From positions 10,444,700-10,508,699 of the forward strand of contig CM032807.1 of the NCBI GenBank assembly GCA_019155185.1: a stretch of DNA of 64,000 bases, read 5' to 3'. The DNA comes from Beaufortia kweichowensis. Its lineage: Eukaryota > Chordata > Actinopteri > Cypriniformes > Gastromyzontidae. Below, piece by piece: positions 54,166 to 63,958 of the stretch. A program made the position numbers and the translations under genes. Positions within the stretch are counted from its first letter, which is position 1, and the number at the start of each line of letters is the position of its first letter. The notes beneath the pieces are model-generated. The model was not told the origin of the DNA. It made no database searches and was given only the letters and a program-made list of their open reading frames with translations.

Positions 54166-56060
54166 CAATAAAAATAAAAAAAACCCATGAAGAGATTCCT
54201 GATCATAACAAGGCTTTCTCGCTGTGTTGATGATATCAGTCATTCATCTTCTCTGTAGCAAAGTAGAACATAAAACCTGGAATTTTTGAGGAACCACAAA
54301 ACCCAGTGGGGTTTTAGCAGTCTTCTTTACATTAAAGTTTTTTTTTAAGACATTGTTATTTAGGGTTGACCTCTAAACTTTAACACCCAAAGTCTGTGTT
54401 TGCTTGTTCCGCCTCTGCTTACATTTGCCCTACTCTTGTGGTCAAGGTGGTTGCTCTGTAGGAGGTCCACAGGAATTCCTAGTGAGATCAAACCTCTCGA
54501 AGTTACACTCTGTTCTCCCACCACTGCTGGGTGGTCAAGCTCTTCTTTGCTACATATGACGGGAGCGCTCTTTCTCTTTCTGTTAATTTGTCTGTGTTTT
54601 CCCCCAGCCCTGTTGTTCTTATACCCTGTGTTTTGTGGTTGATAACCCAAATGAGAGACGTTGTTGAAGGTTTGAGTTAACTTTTTGTTTCTGCCTAATG
54701 GGAACTTGTTCTTGATTGAGAAACAGTACTTGCCAACTTCAGACTGCTACATCCATCTAACCAGGACACACCTATGCCAGTTACTATAAATGTTCTGTTG
54801 GTTTAGCACAAGGAGAACTAGGAAACTAGGAAATACCTGCTGAATACCACACCAACTTTTAGCAAGCAAACAAGGAAGCACATTATTAATCTACTAGTCT
54901 AAATATTATTACTACCCCTTCTTCCCATTTAGAATTTGGCTGGTTATGTTTGACTCTTCTTGAGTCTATCTGAGAGGGCATTGACAGCAATTGAAGCCAG
55001 TGGACATAAAGATGCATGTTTTTGTTTGATCTCACTTATTTGATATGCTACAATTATCCTGGCTGGTAAGCTTATATAAATAATTTTATATTGAGCAATT
55101 CCAGCATTATGGACGGGACATTTTTGGTCAAGTTGAAACATAAATTCTCACAGATTTTTATTATTTAGTATTTATTACCAGTATACTGAACCATCTGTTT
55201 ATTTATTGATATAGTCCAGACATCAAAAAAAGTTTTTGCATGAGTTACCTATTTTAAAAAATGGAAATATACATGCATTATGGATGCGACAAAAAACAAC
55301 ATACATTTTTGAGAGGTAACATACTTTGTAGGATTTTTGTGAATTAAAAGGCACAAACCTGAAGCAATAATACCCAACGAAAATGAAGAAGAGATGATAT
55401 TTTCATTTTCATGTCCCCCTTTATGAAGAATATGGACTGAAAATTCTCAAAACACCACTTTACCATGCTTTAAACATGAAAAAACTTTTTAAAAAAAGTA
55501 GAGAAATACCTCACATGGGTATTTAAACCACCAATTATTGACATCTGAGCCATCAGTATAGGGAAAACCTTTGGTGATAGTGTTGACATATACAGGTATC
55601 ATGAAAAAGTGGACATTTGGATTTTACTAAAAGATACATTACTATTTACGATTATGAAGTGTGCATGCAAGTGTTTAGAAAAGTCTGCCTGTGAGTCTTA
55701 TAGACGCTGGCATCTTTTGAACAACAGAGTAAAGCAAAAAAGGTGATGCATGTGAGACCACAAAGTAGAGTGTGAATGGATGTGTTTGTGTGCATATGGT
55801 GCAATGGGAAAACCTTGCTTCTCTGTAGCACTAACCCACACTGTGCTCTTAGCATCTTTCATATATGACATTTACACGTTCTCTCTCTTTCGTGGTCTCT
55901 TTGTAGCACTTGCTCATCTGCAGTTCATGCACAAACAGAGTCTGGCTGTTTCCCACCACAAAGACACACCGAGCAGTGCACCCTTGCATTTTCACATAAA
56001 ATATTCAACTCAGGTCAGAAAATACCTTATTACTAGACACTCATAAATGATATGTGTTTA

Positions 56061-56064
<4 letters not shown>
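54166..56064. other. Gene-free stretch
   Basis: A 96-codon minus-strand frame (54360-54650) and an overlapping plus-strand frame lie in a less AT-rich patch, and neither has a motif I recognise. 55500-55530 shares 20 bases with the hairpin at 37.6 kb. Confidence 0.5.

Positions 56065-56099
<35 letters not shown>
56065..56099. repeat. (GT)17 microsatellite
   Basis: GT run of 35 bp, followed by GCGTGCGC. Confidence 0.97.
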
Positions 56100-56103
<4 letters not shown>

Positions 56104-56509
56104 CGCTGCCAGTGTGTGTGTGCATGTTTTTAAACATCAAGTTGTACTAAAGTACTAAAATAAAGCAGAAAAATTTAAAGTGCAAAATTTAAAGTAGTCC
56201 AAAAAATGTTGTAAGAAATAAAAGCTGTGCAAAATGCTCATGTTACTGTATTAATGTACTGTATTTTAAAAGCAATACAATTTTAAATACCTAAACTTGC
56301 ATGTAATACAACATGTAATATAAACTTGCAAACATTTTATGGGACTGATTCCTGGTTAATAATGTAAGGTAAATTATTTTTCATAACCCCCTGTACTTTC
56401 AAAGATGACACGTTGTATCCTCATTTCAGAAGTTTACCAAGCACCTCTGGCTGTGGCCTGCACTGGAAGAGAGAGGTCTTCTACAATTAATCTCACTAAA
56501 ACTGAACAC

Positions 56510-56916
56510 TGTCACGATTCTGCCCGTCTGGACTTTGTTTTCCACCCTGCACCTCCATCCGGACTCCATTCCCCACCATGCATTGCACCTCACCACCTGT
56601 TCACCATTTGTAATCTCGTTTGCACTTGTTAGTTTATTATCACCTGCACCTGTTTCATATTATTTAGTGTTCATTGGTTGTGTTATTTAAAGTCTGCCTT
56701 TTGTTTCATTCTCTGTCGGTCGTTGTTGTTTCATGTTGTTGTCTGTCTACCTTAGGTGGTTGCGTGGGTTAACTCTCTGGTGATTGTATCCCTGTTATCT
56801 GGAAACTTGATTATCTCGTGTATTTGGAACTTCTCTGTGTTGGAATATACCAGTAAAAAGATACCTGTGAACTTTATTCCTTGTTGTCCTGGTCTCTTCC
56901 ACCCAGCACCGTAACA
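56510..56916 (+). repeat. 5' LTR
   Basis: 407 bp, TG...CA ends, read by eye as identical to the 3' LTR. It contains a TATA-like box (56684-56691), the predicted RNA start at 56715, and AGTAAA (56852-56857), a variant poly(A) signal kept at the same distance (59 nt) from the LTR end in the related LTR at 63.5 kb. Confidence 0.93.
56684..56691 (+). promoter_or_regulatory. TATA-like box of the LTR promoter
   Basis: TATTTAAA, followed by AGTCTG. It is conserved in the related LTR (63724-63731). In both cases the base that starts the primer-complementary 9-mer lies 31 nt after the first T, the usual TATA-to-start distance. Confidence 0.65.
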
Positions 56917-56918
56917 GT

Positions 56919-56927
56919 ACGACCGAC
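56919..56927 (+). promoter_or_regulatory. Putative self-primer binding site
   Basis: ACGACCGAC, 2 nt after the LTR end, is the exact reverse complement of GTCGGTCGT at 56715-56723, the predicted 5' end of the element RNA. No TGG-starting sequence complementary to a tRNA 3' end is present at this position. This is the layout of self-priming known for Tf1 of fission yeast. Confidence 0.7.
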
Positions 56928-57028
56928 CAAAAACACAGGGTGAAGATTTGTCTGTTTTTTGTCTTTTGTCTTTTGTTTTTCTGTTTTTGTTTCCTCTCTC
57001 TGTCTCTCTCACTCTCACTCTCACCAGG

Positions 57029-57193
57029 ATGGAGGCCGCCCACGCAAAGGCATTCCTCTATCGGGGTCAGGAGGAGGAGTCTGTGGAGGCATACACCCTC
57101 TGCTTCGCCGTCTGTGGTCTGTGGGATGGCCTCGGGGCTCCCGAGACCACCAGAGGCGTCTGTTCCTGTGGGGGCTCAGGCTTGGAGGCATGA
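57029..57193 (+). pseudogene. Short gag-like frame of the LTR element
   Basis: The first ATG of the internal region (context ACCAGGATGG, a good start context) opens a 54-codon frame starting MEAAHAKAFLYRGQEEE and stopping at 57191-57193. Its position is that of gag, but no capsid or zinc-knuckle motif can be seen. A tandem duplication follows: GGCTTGGAGGCATG...TTGGCCAGTTGTGGGTGC appears at about 57178-57225 and again at 57261-57308. It is best seen as a remnant of gag leader sequence. Whether it is translated is unknown. Confidence 0.45.
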
Positions 57194-57319
57194 TGGATTG
57201 CGTTGGCCAGTTGTGGGTGCACCCCTGGGCCAAGAGTTATCCTCCTCCTGGGGGCCGTCTGGAGGCTTGGAGGCATGTATGGATTGGGTGTTGGCCAGTT
57301 GTGGGTGCTAAGGCACCCC

Positions 57320-57860
57320 TCCGCCCTCTAAGTCCCCTGTTCCTGGGTTGAGATGGCCTCCTCCGAGAGTTCTGCCGCAGCTAAGATGGCCGCCCGCGAG
57401 AGAGTTCTGTTCCCCGGCGCTTCTGAGTCCCCTGTTCCCGTGACGAGATGGCGCTAAGATGGCCTGTTCCCGCCTGAGTCCCCTGTTCCCGGTTCTGCCC
57501 TGTTCTGCGGCTAAGATGGCCGCCCTGCCCGAGTTCTGTTCAGCGCTTCTGCCCTAAGATGGCCGCCCGCCCTGTTCGTTCTGCCGCGGCTAAGATGGCC
57601 AGAGCGGCCGAGAGTCTGCTGCCAGCGGCCGCCGCGCGCCACAGTAAGATGGCCGCCGCCGCCAGAGCGGCCGCGCCGCCACAGTCTCCGCCAGAGCGGC
57701 CGCCGCCGCTGCCAGCTGCTAAGATGGCCGCCGCCCGCCAGTTCACGCCGCCGTCGCCAGCTGCCGCCTGCACCCGGCGGTCACAGCCGCCACAGCCTGC
57801 ACCCGGCGGTCAGAGTCCCAGCCGCCACCGCCCAGTCAGCCCCTAGAAAGCGGTCACAGC
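57320..57860 (+). repeat. CpG-rich region with seven TAAGATGGCC motifs
   Basis: Strongly GC- and CpG-rich in contrast to the AT-rich surroundings. TAAGATGGCC occurs at 57382, 57455, 57512, 57555, 57591, 57645 and 57720, with GAGATGGC variants near 57350 and 57445. GAGTCCCCTGTTCC-like units are interspersed. The core AAGATGGC is that of the YY1 site AAGATGGCGGC. The frames here read Ala-Lys-Met-Ala repeats and end at stops, so coding is not supported. Confidence 0.75.
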
Positions 57861-57869
57861 CGCCACAAG

Positions 57870-58150
57870 CGCCAGAGCCTGATCCTGACCCCGAGCCTCC
57901 AGACCCTGACCCCGAGCCTCCAGACCCTGACCCCGAGCCTCCTGACCCTGACCCCGAGCCTCCCCTGACCCCCAGCCTCAGACCCTGACCCCGAGCCTCC
58001 TGACCCTGACCCGAGCCTCCTGACCCTGACCCGAGCCTCCTGACCCTGACCCCCGAGCCTCCTGACCCTGACCCGAGCCTCCTGACCCTGACCCCGAGCC
58101 TCCTGACCCTGACCCCGAGCCTCCTGATCCTGAGCCTCCTGACCCCGAGC
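57870..58150 (+). repeat. Minisatellite of CCTGACCCTGACCCCGAGCCT units
   Basis: About a dozen copies of a 17-21-base unit made of 'cctgaccctgaccccgag' and 'cctcc'. In one frame the first copies read Pro-Asp-Pro-Asp-Pro-Glu-Pro, but unit lengths of 17, 20 and 21 shift the frame repeatedly. It therefore does not encode one continuous protein. The minus-strand Gly-Gln-Glu-Ala-Arg frames are artefacts of it. Confidence 0.85.
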
Positions 58151-58209
58151 ACCCACCCCGCCTCCCTCTCCCTCTTCCGTGGATCTTCCGGCGCGAGGAC
58201 GCGCCTACC

Positions 58210-58225
58210 GGGGGGAGGGGGGAAC
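58210..58225 (+). other. Polypurine tract
   Basis: GGGGGGAGGGGGGAAC, ending at the base before the 3' LTR (58226). Position and composition are those of the plus-strand primer of LTR retroelements. Confidence 0.85.
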
Positions 58226-58632
58226 TGTCACGATTCTGCCCGTCTGGACTTTGTTTTCCACCCTGCACCTCCATCCGGACTCCATTCCCCACCATGCATT
58301 GCACCTCACCACCTGTTCACCATTTGTAATCTCGTTTGCACTTGTTAGTTTATTATCACCTGCACCTGTTTCATATTATTTAGTGTTCATTGGTTGTGTT
58401 ATTTAAAGTCTGCCTTTTGTTTCATTCTCTGTCGGTCGTTGTTGTTTCATGTTGTTGTCTGTCTACCTTAGGTGGTTGCGTGGGTTAACTCTCTGGTGAT
58501 TGTATCCCTGTTATCTGGAAACTTGATTATCTCGTGTATTTGGAACTTCTCTGTGTTGGAATATACCAGTAAAAAGATACCTGTGAACTTTATTCCTTGT
58601 TGTCCTGGTCTCTTCCACCCAGCACCGTAACA
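58226..58632 (+). repeat. 3' LTR
   Basis: 407 bp, same length as the 5' LTR. No difference was found in a base-by-base reading. It is followed directly by the AACAC target duplication. Confidence 0.93.
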
Positions 58633-58637
58633 AACAC

Positions 58638-60954
58638 AGTCATTCAGAGAGGTCAAAAATCTGCCCATACATGTGTGAGAGAAAATGTGTCTATGCATTA
58701 TGTGTGTGTGCGTGCGTGTGTAAAAATGTCATTAGCAGGAGAATGTAACCTTTACCCATAACACCTCTTGATACTCCACACCTCCACATCTTGCCAAATT
58801 TGTTCAGAATGTGGGAACTAACCTTCAGCGGTTCCACTTTCGCGCTTCCTCCAGTTCTGAGGAGTTAATCCCACTCTTCTCTGAGAACAACCCCTCCTTT
58901 CTTAACAAAACAACCCCATCAGGCACCTTGGAAATCCACCCATTTTCCCATTAAGGCTCTGTGATGGAAAAGCTGTTGATTTTCCTGATTGGATTTAGCC
59001 CCATGAAACTGATCCCGGACCATGTGGCTCAGCGAGGAAAAAGTTTGAATAAAAAGGGAAACATATGAATGAAAGAGAGGGGAAGTCCACAAAAATCCAC
59101 TTTATTCCACTTTATTTAATCTGACAGTAACAGCCTCAGAACTGGACATTTGCTGTGCACTTGAAAAGGAAACAGAACATTTTAGCTGGAACCAATCTGG
59201 CTTTTTACAGTAGTTTTATTTCAAAGCATTATTTGTACACTCATGGTATTTTAAGTTGGTCTGTTTAGCAGGAAAGGCTATACTGAGTTTCTAAAAAGTA
59301 AGATCACAAAAGATTCTGGTTAATGTGGAATTGAAATAAAACATGTTGGCATCAAACCAGTAACCAATATCAGAGGAAAAGGATGGAATAAGGTCCACAC
59401 TATAAGTTTTCAAAGTGACAATTGAGTCTGGGACTAACTTGTGCAACTAGCTGACATGCAAACTAAACCAATCCTGTTGTAATCAACACAGCTGTCTAAT
59501 TTGGAAATGCAGAGACAGTGATGATTTCATTTGCATGAAATAAAAATTCAGTTATTAAAAAGGGTCCTACATGTGATTTAATGACTAAGAGTTCATTTTT
59601 TTGTATATGTTTGACTGTTGTGTCAAAACCAGCACATAATCAAGTTCAATAGATGTCATAAGTAGGGACTGTGATATGGTATATTTGATTGAGGGAATGG
59701 TATGAGGAAAGTAGTCAATTACATTATCATATGCAGTAGAAATACAGGCCAGTTTACAAAATTCAGCAAGTGGTTGAAGTAGTCAGCCGCCTATACAGAC
59801 AGCAGTCAGCAAAGCAGCTCACAACTGTAGATCTTGGAACAGAGTTACTGTCTACACCACAGTTTTTGTTAAGTAACTAAGTACGTCTAGATCAAAGCAC
59901 ATGTCCATCATATGACTTTGAACTAATGGACTTTTAATCTAGCATCTTTTAGCATACCTTTCAGATTAAAAAGCTGACATTTGTGATTTTATACCCAAAG
60001 CACTGTTACACCACAAAAGCATACCATCTGGATATTAGATCTGAAAGAAACGTATCACAGATGAGATTTCACATGTTCTCCTGGCGTTCCTGTGGGGGTA
60101 GTGTCTGATTCTTTTGATGGACAGCTGTAATCTCTAGTGAAAATATCTGATCACGGCCAGTCAAAACAAAACGAGACACAGTCTGAACTTCTGATCTGAC
60201 TTGGTTTCAAACCACTCACCACAATATCCACTGGTACCCAGCATTTGAACATTTAAATCAGCAGATTTTACTCAAGTTCTGCAGTTATGCTATGGTACGG
60301 TTGGTTCTTTTCGATCTGTATACAGCCATAATATTGAACAATGTGCCCACTCAGCAAGCATAAACCACACACTTATGATGCACAAAACCAAACCCTCTAT
60401 TTATCATTTATTCCTGGCTTATATAACAGTACACTATGCTGACTTTCTCAGGACGTTTGCTATTTAAGAAGTATAGTTCTATAGTTCTTGCCCTGTATCT
60501 GGTAGAGCAGTATTCCTGATAAATCACGGGTTAAAGTGGAATGTTTAATTTTTAAAATGCAACCACATGTTCATCAGGGTGGAGAAGCGGGGTGGATTAG
60601 TTCATTACTCTCACAGACGTCTCAGAATTGGGATAAGGTCAGGAAATGAAAACGCAGATATCTGGGTCAGATCTGCCGTAAATGTTCCAATAAAAACAGC
60701 TTGCCCAAATTACACCTTTAGCTAATGTCACACACCTGCACTGAGGCCTGTATGAGGCAAAAAAAAAAATCCTTTGCTGCTAAACAAAACTAGCATAACA
60801 ACACAACAATAGAGAAACTTGACATATGAGTACTTCTGTAAATGTTTTAAAGAGTAATTTACCAAAGAGTTGTTGTGCATGTTATGCTAAACTTTTCATC
60901 TAATTAATTATTTATTTGTCTGTGTTATTATACTCTTTATTCTACATTTTATCT
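58638..60954. other. Gene-free stretch
   Basis: No supported gene, RNA or bounded repeat. 58800-59050 is somewhat less AT-rich. Confidence 0.5.
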
Positions 60955-61080
60955 TTCTGTAAAGCTGCTTTGCAACAGTGTAAACTGTTATAGAAATTAA
61001 CTCGAACATATAAACAAACTGAGTTGAATTGAATTGGACTGAATCGAATCGAATCGAAGTGAATTGAATCGAATTGTGTG
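60955..61080 (+). mobile_element. L2/SINE-type tail with GAATT/GAATC satellite
   Basis: 'aaagctgctttgcaacagtg', 'tgttatagaaattaactcga', then a run of TTGAATTGAAT/CGAATCGAATCGAA 5-base units to about 61078. The same retroposon tail type as at 9.3 kb. Confidence 0.65.
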
Positions 61081-63526
61081 TGTTTAAGTGGGTACTTCAG
61101 ACATGTCTACAGCATCTCAGTTAAGTGTGTCTACACTGAAACAGCCCATTAGCAGCAGACATATCATTGTCCTAGGTCAGCTTCCCACCCCCTTAGCACC
61201 TAAACACACTGTCTGAGAGACATAAAGATATGTCATATCCCTACACACACGCACAGAGTAAGCGATATATGTGACCCAGCCAAGATATGTGTTCAGTGTC
61301 CCTCCCTTCAGATGGCCTGTCTGACTGTCTCTGTTTGTGTTAAATGCTATGCTGGGGATTCTTTAAGAGACAATATGCAACTTTCATCCACACTCACAAA
61401 GGCTGGTTATGTTCTCCCAAACAAGTGCTGTTCTAACATGCATCTACTTGCCTCCTCCCTTGACTTCCTGCAGAGATAGATCATCATATAGCATCTCAGC
61501 ATACAGAGTTCAAAAGAATTAGAAAATAATCTGTTAATTCAAGAAGTCTGTGCAATAAAATGTATTTCGTAGTTCCTATCCACGCACAAGGCTAAACTTG
61601 AAACAAACACCTGCCGATGATGTGCTTCCAAAACGATAAATAATCATAGGTATGTGCTGGCAATCGCTTTCAGCCAAACTGAATCTAAACGTGCCAAAAC
61701 ATAAACAAACGTAAGGCTCATACTTTTGTTCCAACAAGCCGAGAACAACTTGCACACTCAGACGTTTTGGAATGTTCAACAGTCTTAAAACACACAGTTC
61801 AGTTCATAGAAAACCATAACAGTACATACAGTACAGTAACAGTGGGAGGATCTCTATAAACCTTTAACAAATAGACTTTAATGATGTTCAGTGTTGCCAA
61901 ATAACACAAAACTGACTCATGTTCTGACAGAACACACCTCTTTGAGACTGGTGAATCTGGTTTTGTTTTTTTGAGAGTATACTTTATTATGCAACTGTAC
62001 ATTTTGTGCTTAAGATCGTTTTTTGTTCCTTGTATCTCCACCTCCCAATCTTTAAATATGTAAAATATCTTTGTCTTCATACTGTTTGACAGAGAGAACG
62101 CCCTGCCACGAGAGACTAAATGCTGTACAGGGTATTGTTTGATCTTGAGCCTGGGTGTGGATGCAAGCGTGCAGCGTGCGAGCTAAACACAAGGGATACA
62201 TTTATTGCATCTCCCTCCTCTCTCTGCTGATGCATCATTTTTATTAAAATGTGTTTCCTGTAAAAGATTTTGTTGCTATCGCAAATAACAGAAAAAAACA
62301 TTCCAACTTATCACAAAGTCTTGGAGTTGTGTTTTCAACAAGATTGCTATGAGTTATCCACATGGGGGCTATAAATGTGGGAGATAGCTATGCACATCCC
62401 TGACATTTCACTATTCCACAATGAAATCTTAATCTGCCTACAACTGTGATTTTGAAGACCAAATTGTGGTCACGTTTAAACACTTCCTACTCCCTGACAT
62501 TTCAATAATTAGTGCTAAAATTACATAAATTCAGGACATGAATTTAGGTCAGGACATGCTGACAACCACAACTCATAATTGAGCTCTTTGTATTTGAGAG
62601 ATAACGTCTTACGTTTAGCGTGGGGGTAAAATGCTTAGAGAAGATAAAATGAAAATTGTGCCAGTCATGACTTTTTTCCACTGTGAAGGCATTTCTCTGG
62701 GGAGCGTTTAGTGTGTTCGAATCAACTTCATTGTATCTGGGATGTTATGGAAGCGCTCAAGGGCAAAGCTGCCACAGACATTCCAGTCAAATTATTGGAG
62801 CTGTAAACCCTTCATTTTTTTCCATAAACTGGCCTGATTGACCTCAAAACAGCAGTAATTACTAAAACATAAAAGAGGGGAAGAAACTGAAGGACCCAAA
62901 GTTAAAGGTTAACTGACAAAAATAGCAAACCTAACAACTTAACTACAGTACATTATTTAGTACTGTGACAGTATCTCAGCTGTTATCTTAAAAACGTAGT
63001 CTTGCCAATAACAATCAATGTTGTTCGATCAATAATGATACTCTTTCACATAGTAGGTCTTAGTAGGTCCAAATACTATCTATATCTATATCTATTCAAA
63101 CAATTCGCCAAATCAAGTCACAAATGCTTTACAAAAACAAAAACACTTAACATTATACTATCAAATTACATGTAATATCTAACTTAATTTAACTTAATTT
63201 AACTTGACTTGAACTTAAAAGTAAAATAAAAGTGATAAAAGTAGATGATTCTTATGAGATAAATTCTTATAAGCAAAAATGTTTTTTTTAGAAAAGCAAT
63301 AACCATACAGTGCTGATATATTAAGATAAATAAAATGTGTCTGTACTGTAGTTAAACAAAATGTGCCATGGGAGAGAAAAGCAGACTGTGGTTAAGCGGT
63401 TTATGATATCTGTCTGCAACTTTTAGGTTCTGACAAAACACAAACCGGCACTGTGTTTTTGTTGTTATTTTTTACTATAGTGTAATCTCAGAGTAAGATA
63501 AAAGTAAGAGTAGGATCATTTATTAG
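61081..63526. other. Gene-free stretch
   Basis: No supported gene. 62590-62830 is repeat-free with balanced composition and could be tested for conservation. 63183-63215 is a TTTAACTTAA tandem run. Confidence 0.5.
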
Positions 63527-63723
63527 TGTCACGGAGCCGATGCCTTCAGCATCGGATTCCCCCCATCACGTCATTCGTTCCCGTTCCCCGGAGTTTTAAT
63601 GAACTACATCACCCACTATGCATTGCACCCGCACACCTGTTCACTGTTTGTAATCTTGTTGAGCACGTGTTTAGTTTTTATCACCCGCACCTGTTTGTTA
63701 TCATTTTGTGTCATTACTTGTAT

Positions 63724-63731
63724 TATTTAAA
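63724..63731 (+). promoter_or_regulatory. TATA-like box of the second LTR
   Basis: TATTTAAA, 31 nt before GTCGGGTAT (63755-63763), the predicted RNA 5' end. AGTAAA (63883-63888) lies 59 nt before the LTR end. Confidence 0.6.
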
Positions 63732-63949
63732 GTCTGTCGTTTAGGTTAGTTATTGTCGGGTATTGTTGTTAGTTTGTGGATGCGTGGGTCTGTATCTGTG
63801 AAAGTTAAATGCGTCAGTACCTGGTTTCTCTGGATATTCTCCTGTACCTGTTACCTTGATTGTCTCAGTGAAAGCAAACCTCAGTAAAAGTCTATCCTGG
63901 AAAAGTATTCTCTGTTGTCTTGGTCTCTCGAACCCAGCACCGTAACAGT

Positions 63950-63958
63950 ATACCCGAC
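63950..63958 (+). promoter_or_regulatory. Putative self-primer binding site of the second element
   Basis: ATACCCGAC, 2 nt after the LTR end, is the exact reverse complement of GTCGGGTAT at 63755-63763. Compared with the first element, the bases differ on both sides of the pairing in a compensating way. Confidence 0.7.

Larger units (their letters stand above)
56505..58637 (+). mobile_element. Complete non-autonomous LTR retrotransposon
   Basis: Two 407-bp direct LTRs (56510-56916, 58226-58632) begin TGTCACG and end CGTAACA, and are flanked by a perfect 5-bp target duplication AACAC (56505-56509, 58633-58637). The inside (56917-58225, 1309 bp) holds a primer site 2 nt after the left LTR, a short gag-like frame, a GC-rich repeat region and a polypurine tract directly before the right LTR. 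No protease, reverse transcriptase, RNase H or integrase is encoded, so it must move with enzymes of a partner. The orientation is plus, from the primer site and polypurine tract. The self-primer architecture suggests the Tf1/sushi branch of Ty3/Gypsy. Confidence 0.93.

Noticed and set aside
54360..54650. 96-codon minus-strand frame overlapping an 80-codon plus-strand frame in a less AT-rich patch
   Set aside because: I could not tie either frame to a retroelement or gene family, and overlapping frames on both strands suggest composition rather than coding.
57559..57846. Ala/Pro-rich 95-codon frame as a gag protein
   Set aside because: It is made of AAGATGGCC-containing repeats, lacks capsid or zinc-knuckle motifs, and is not in frame with the upstream ATG frame or the downstream acidic repeats.
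57781..58304. Minus-strand frames of 100-123 codons rich in Gly, Gln, Glu, Ala and Arg
   Set aside because: They are translations of the minisatellite inside the LTR element, in the antisense direction of the element.
56510..58632. Simple segmental duplication instead of an LTR element
   Set aside because: TG...CA ends, 5-bp target duplication, adjacent polypurine tract and primer-type site together identify an LTR retrotransposon.
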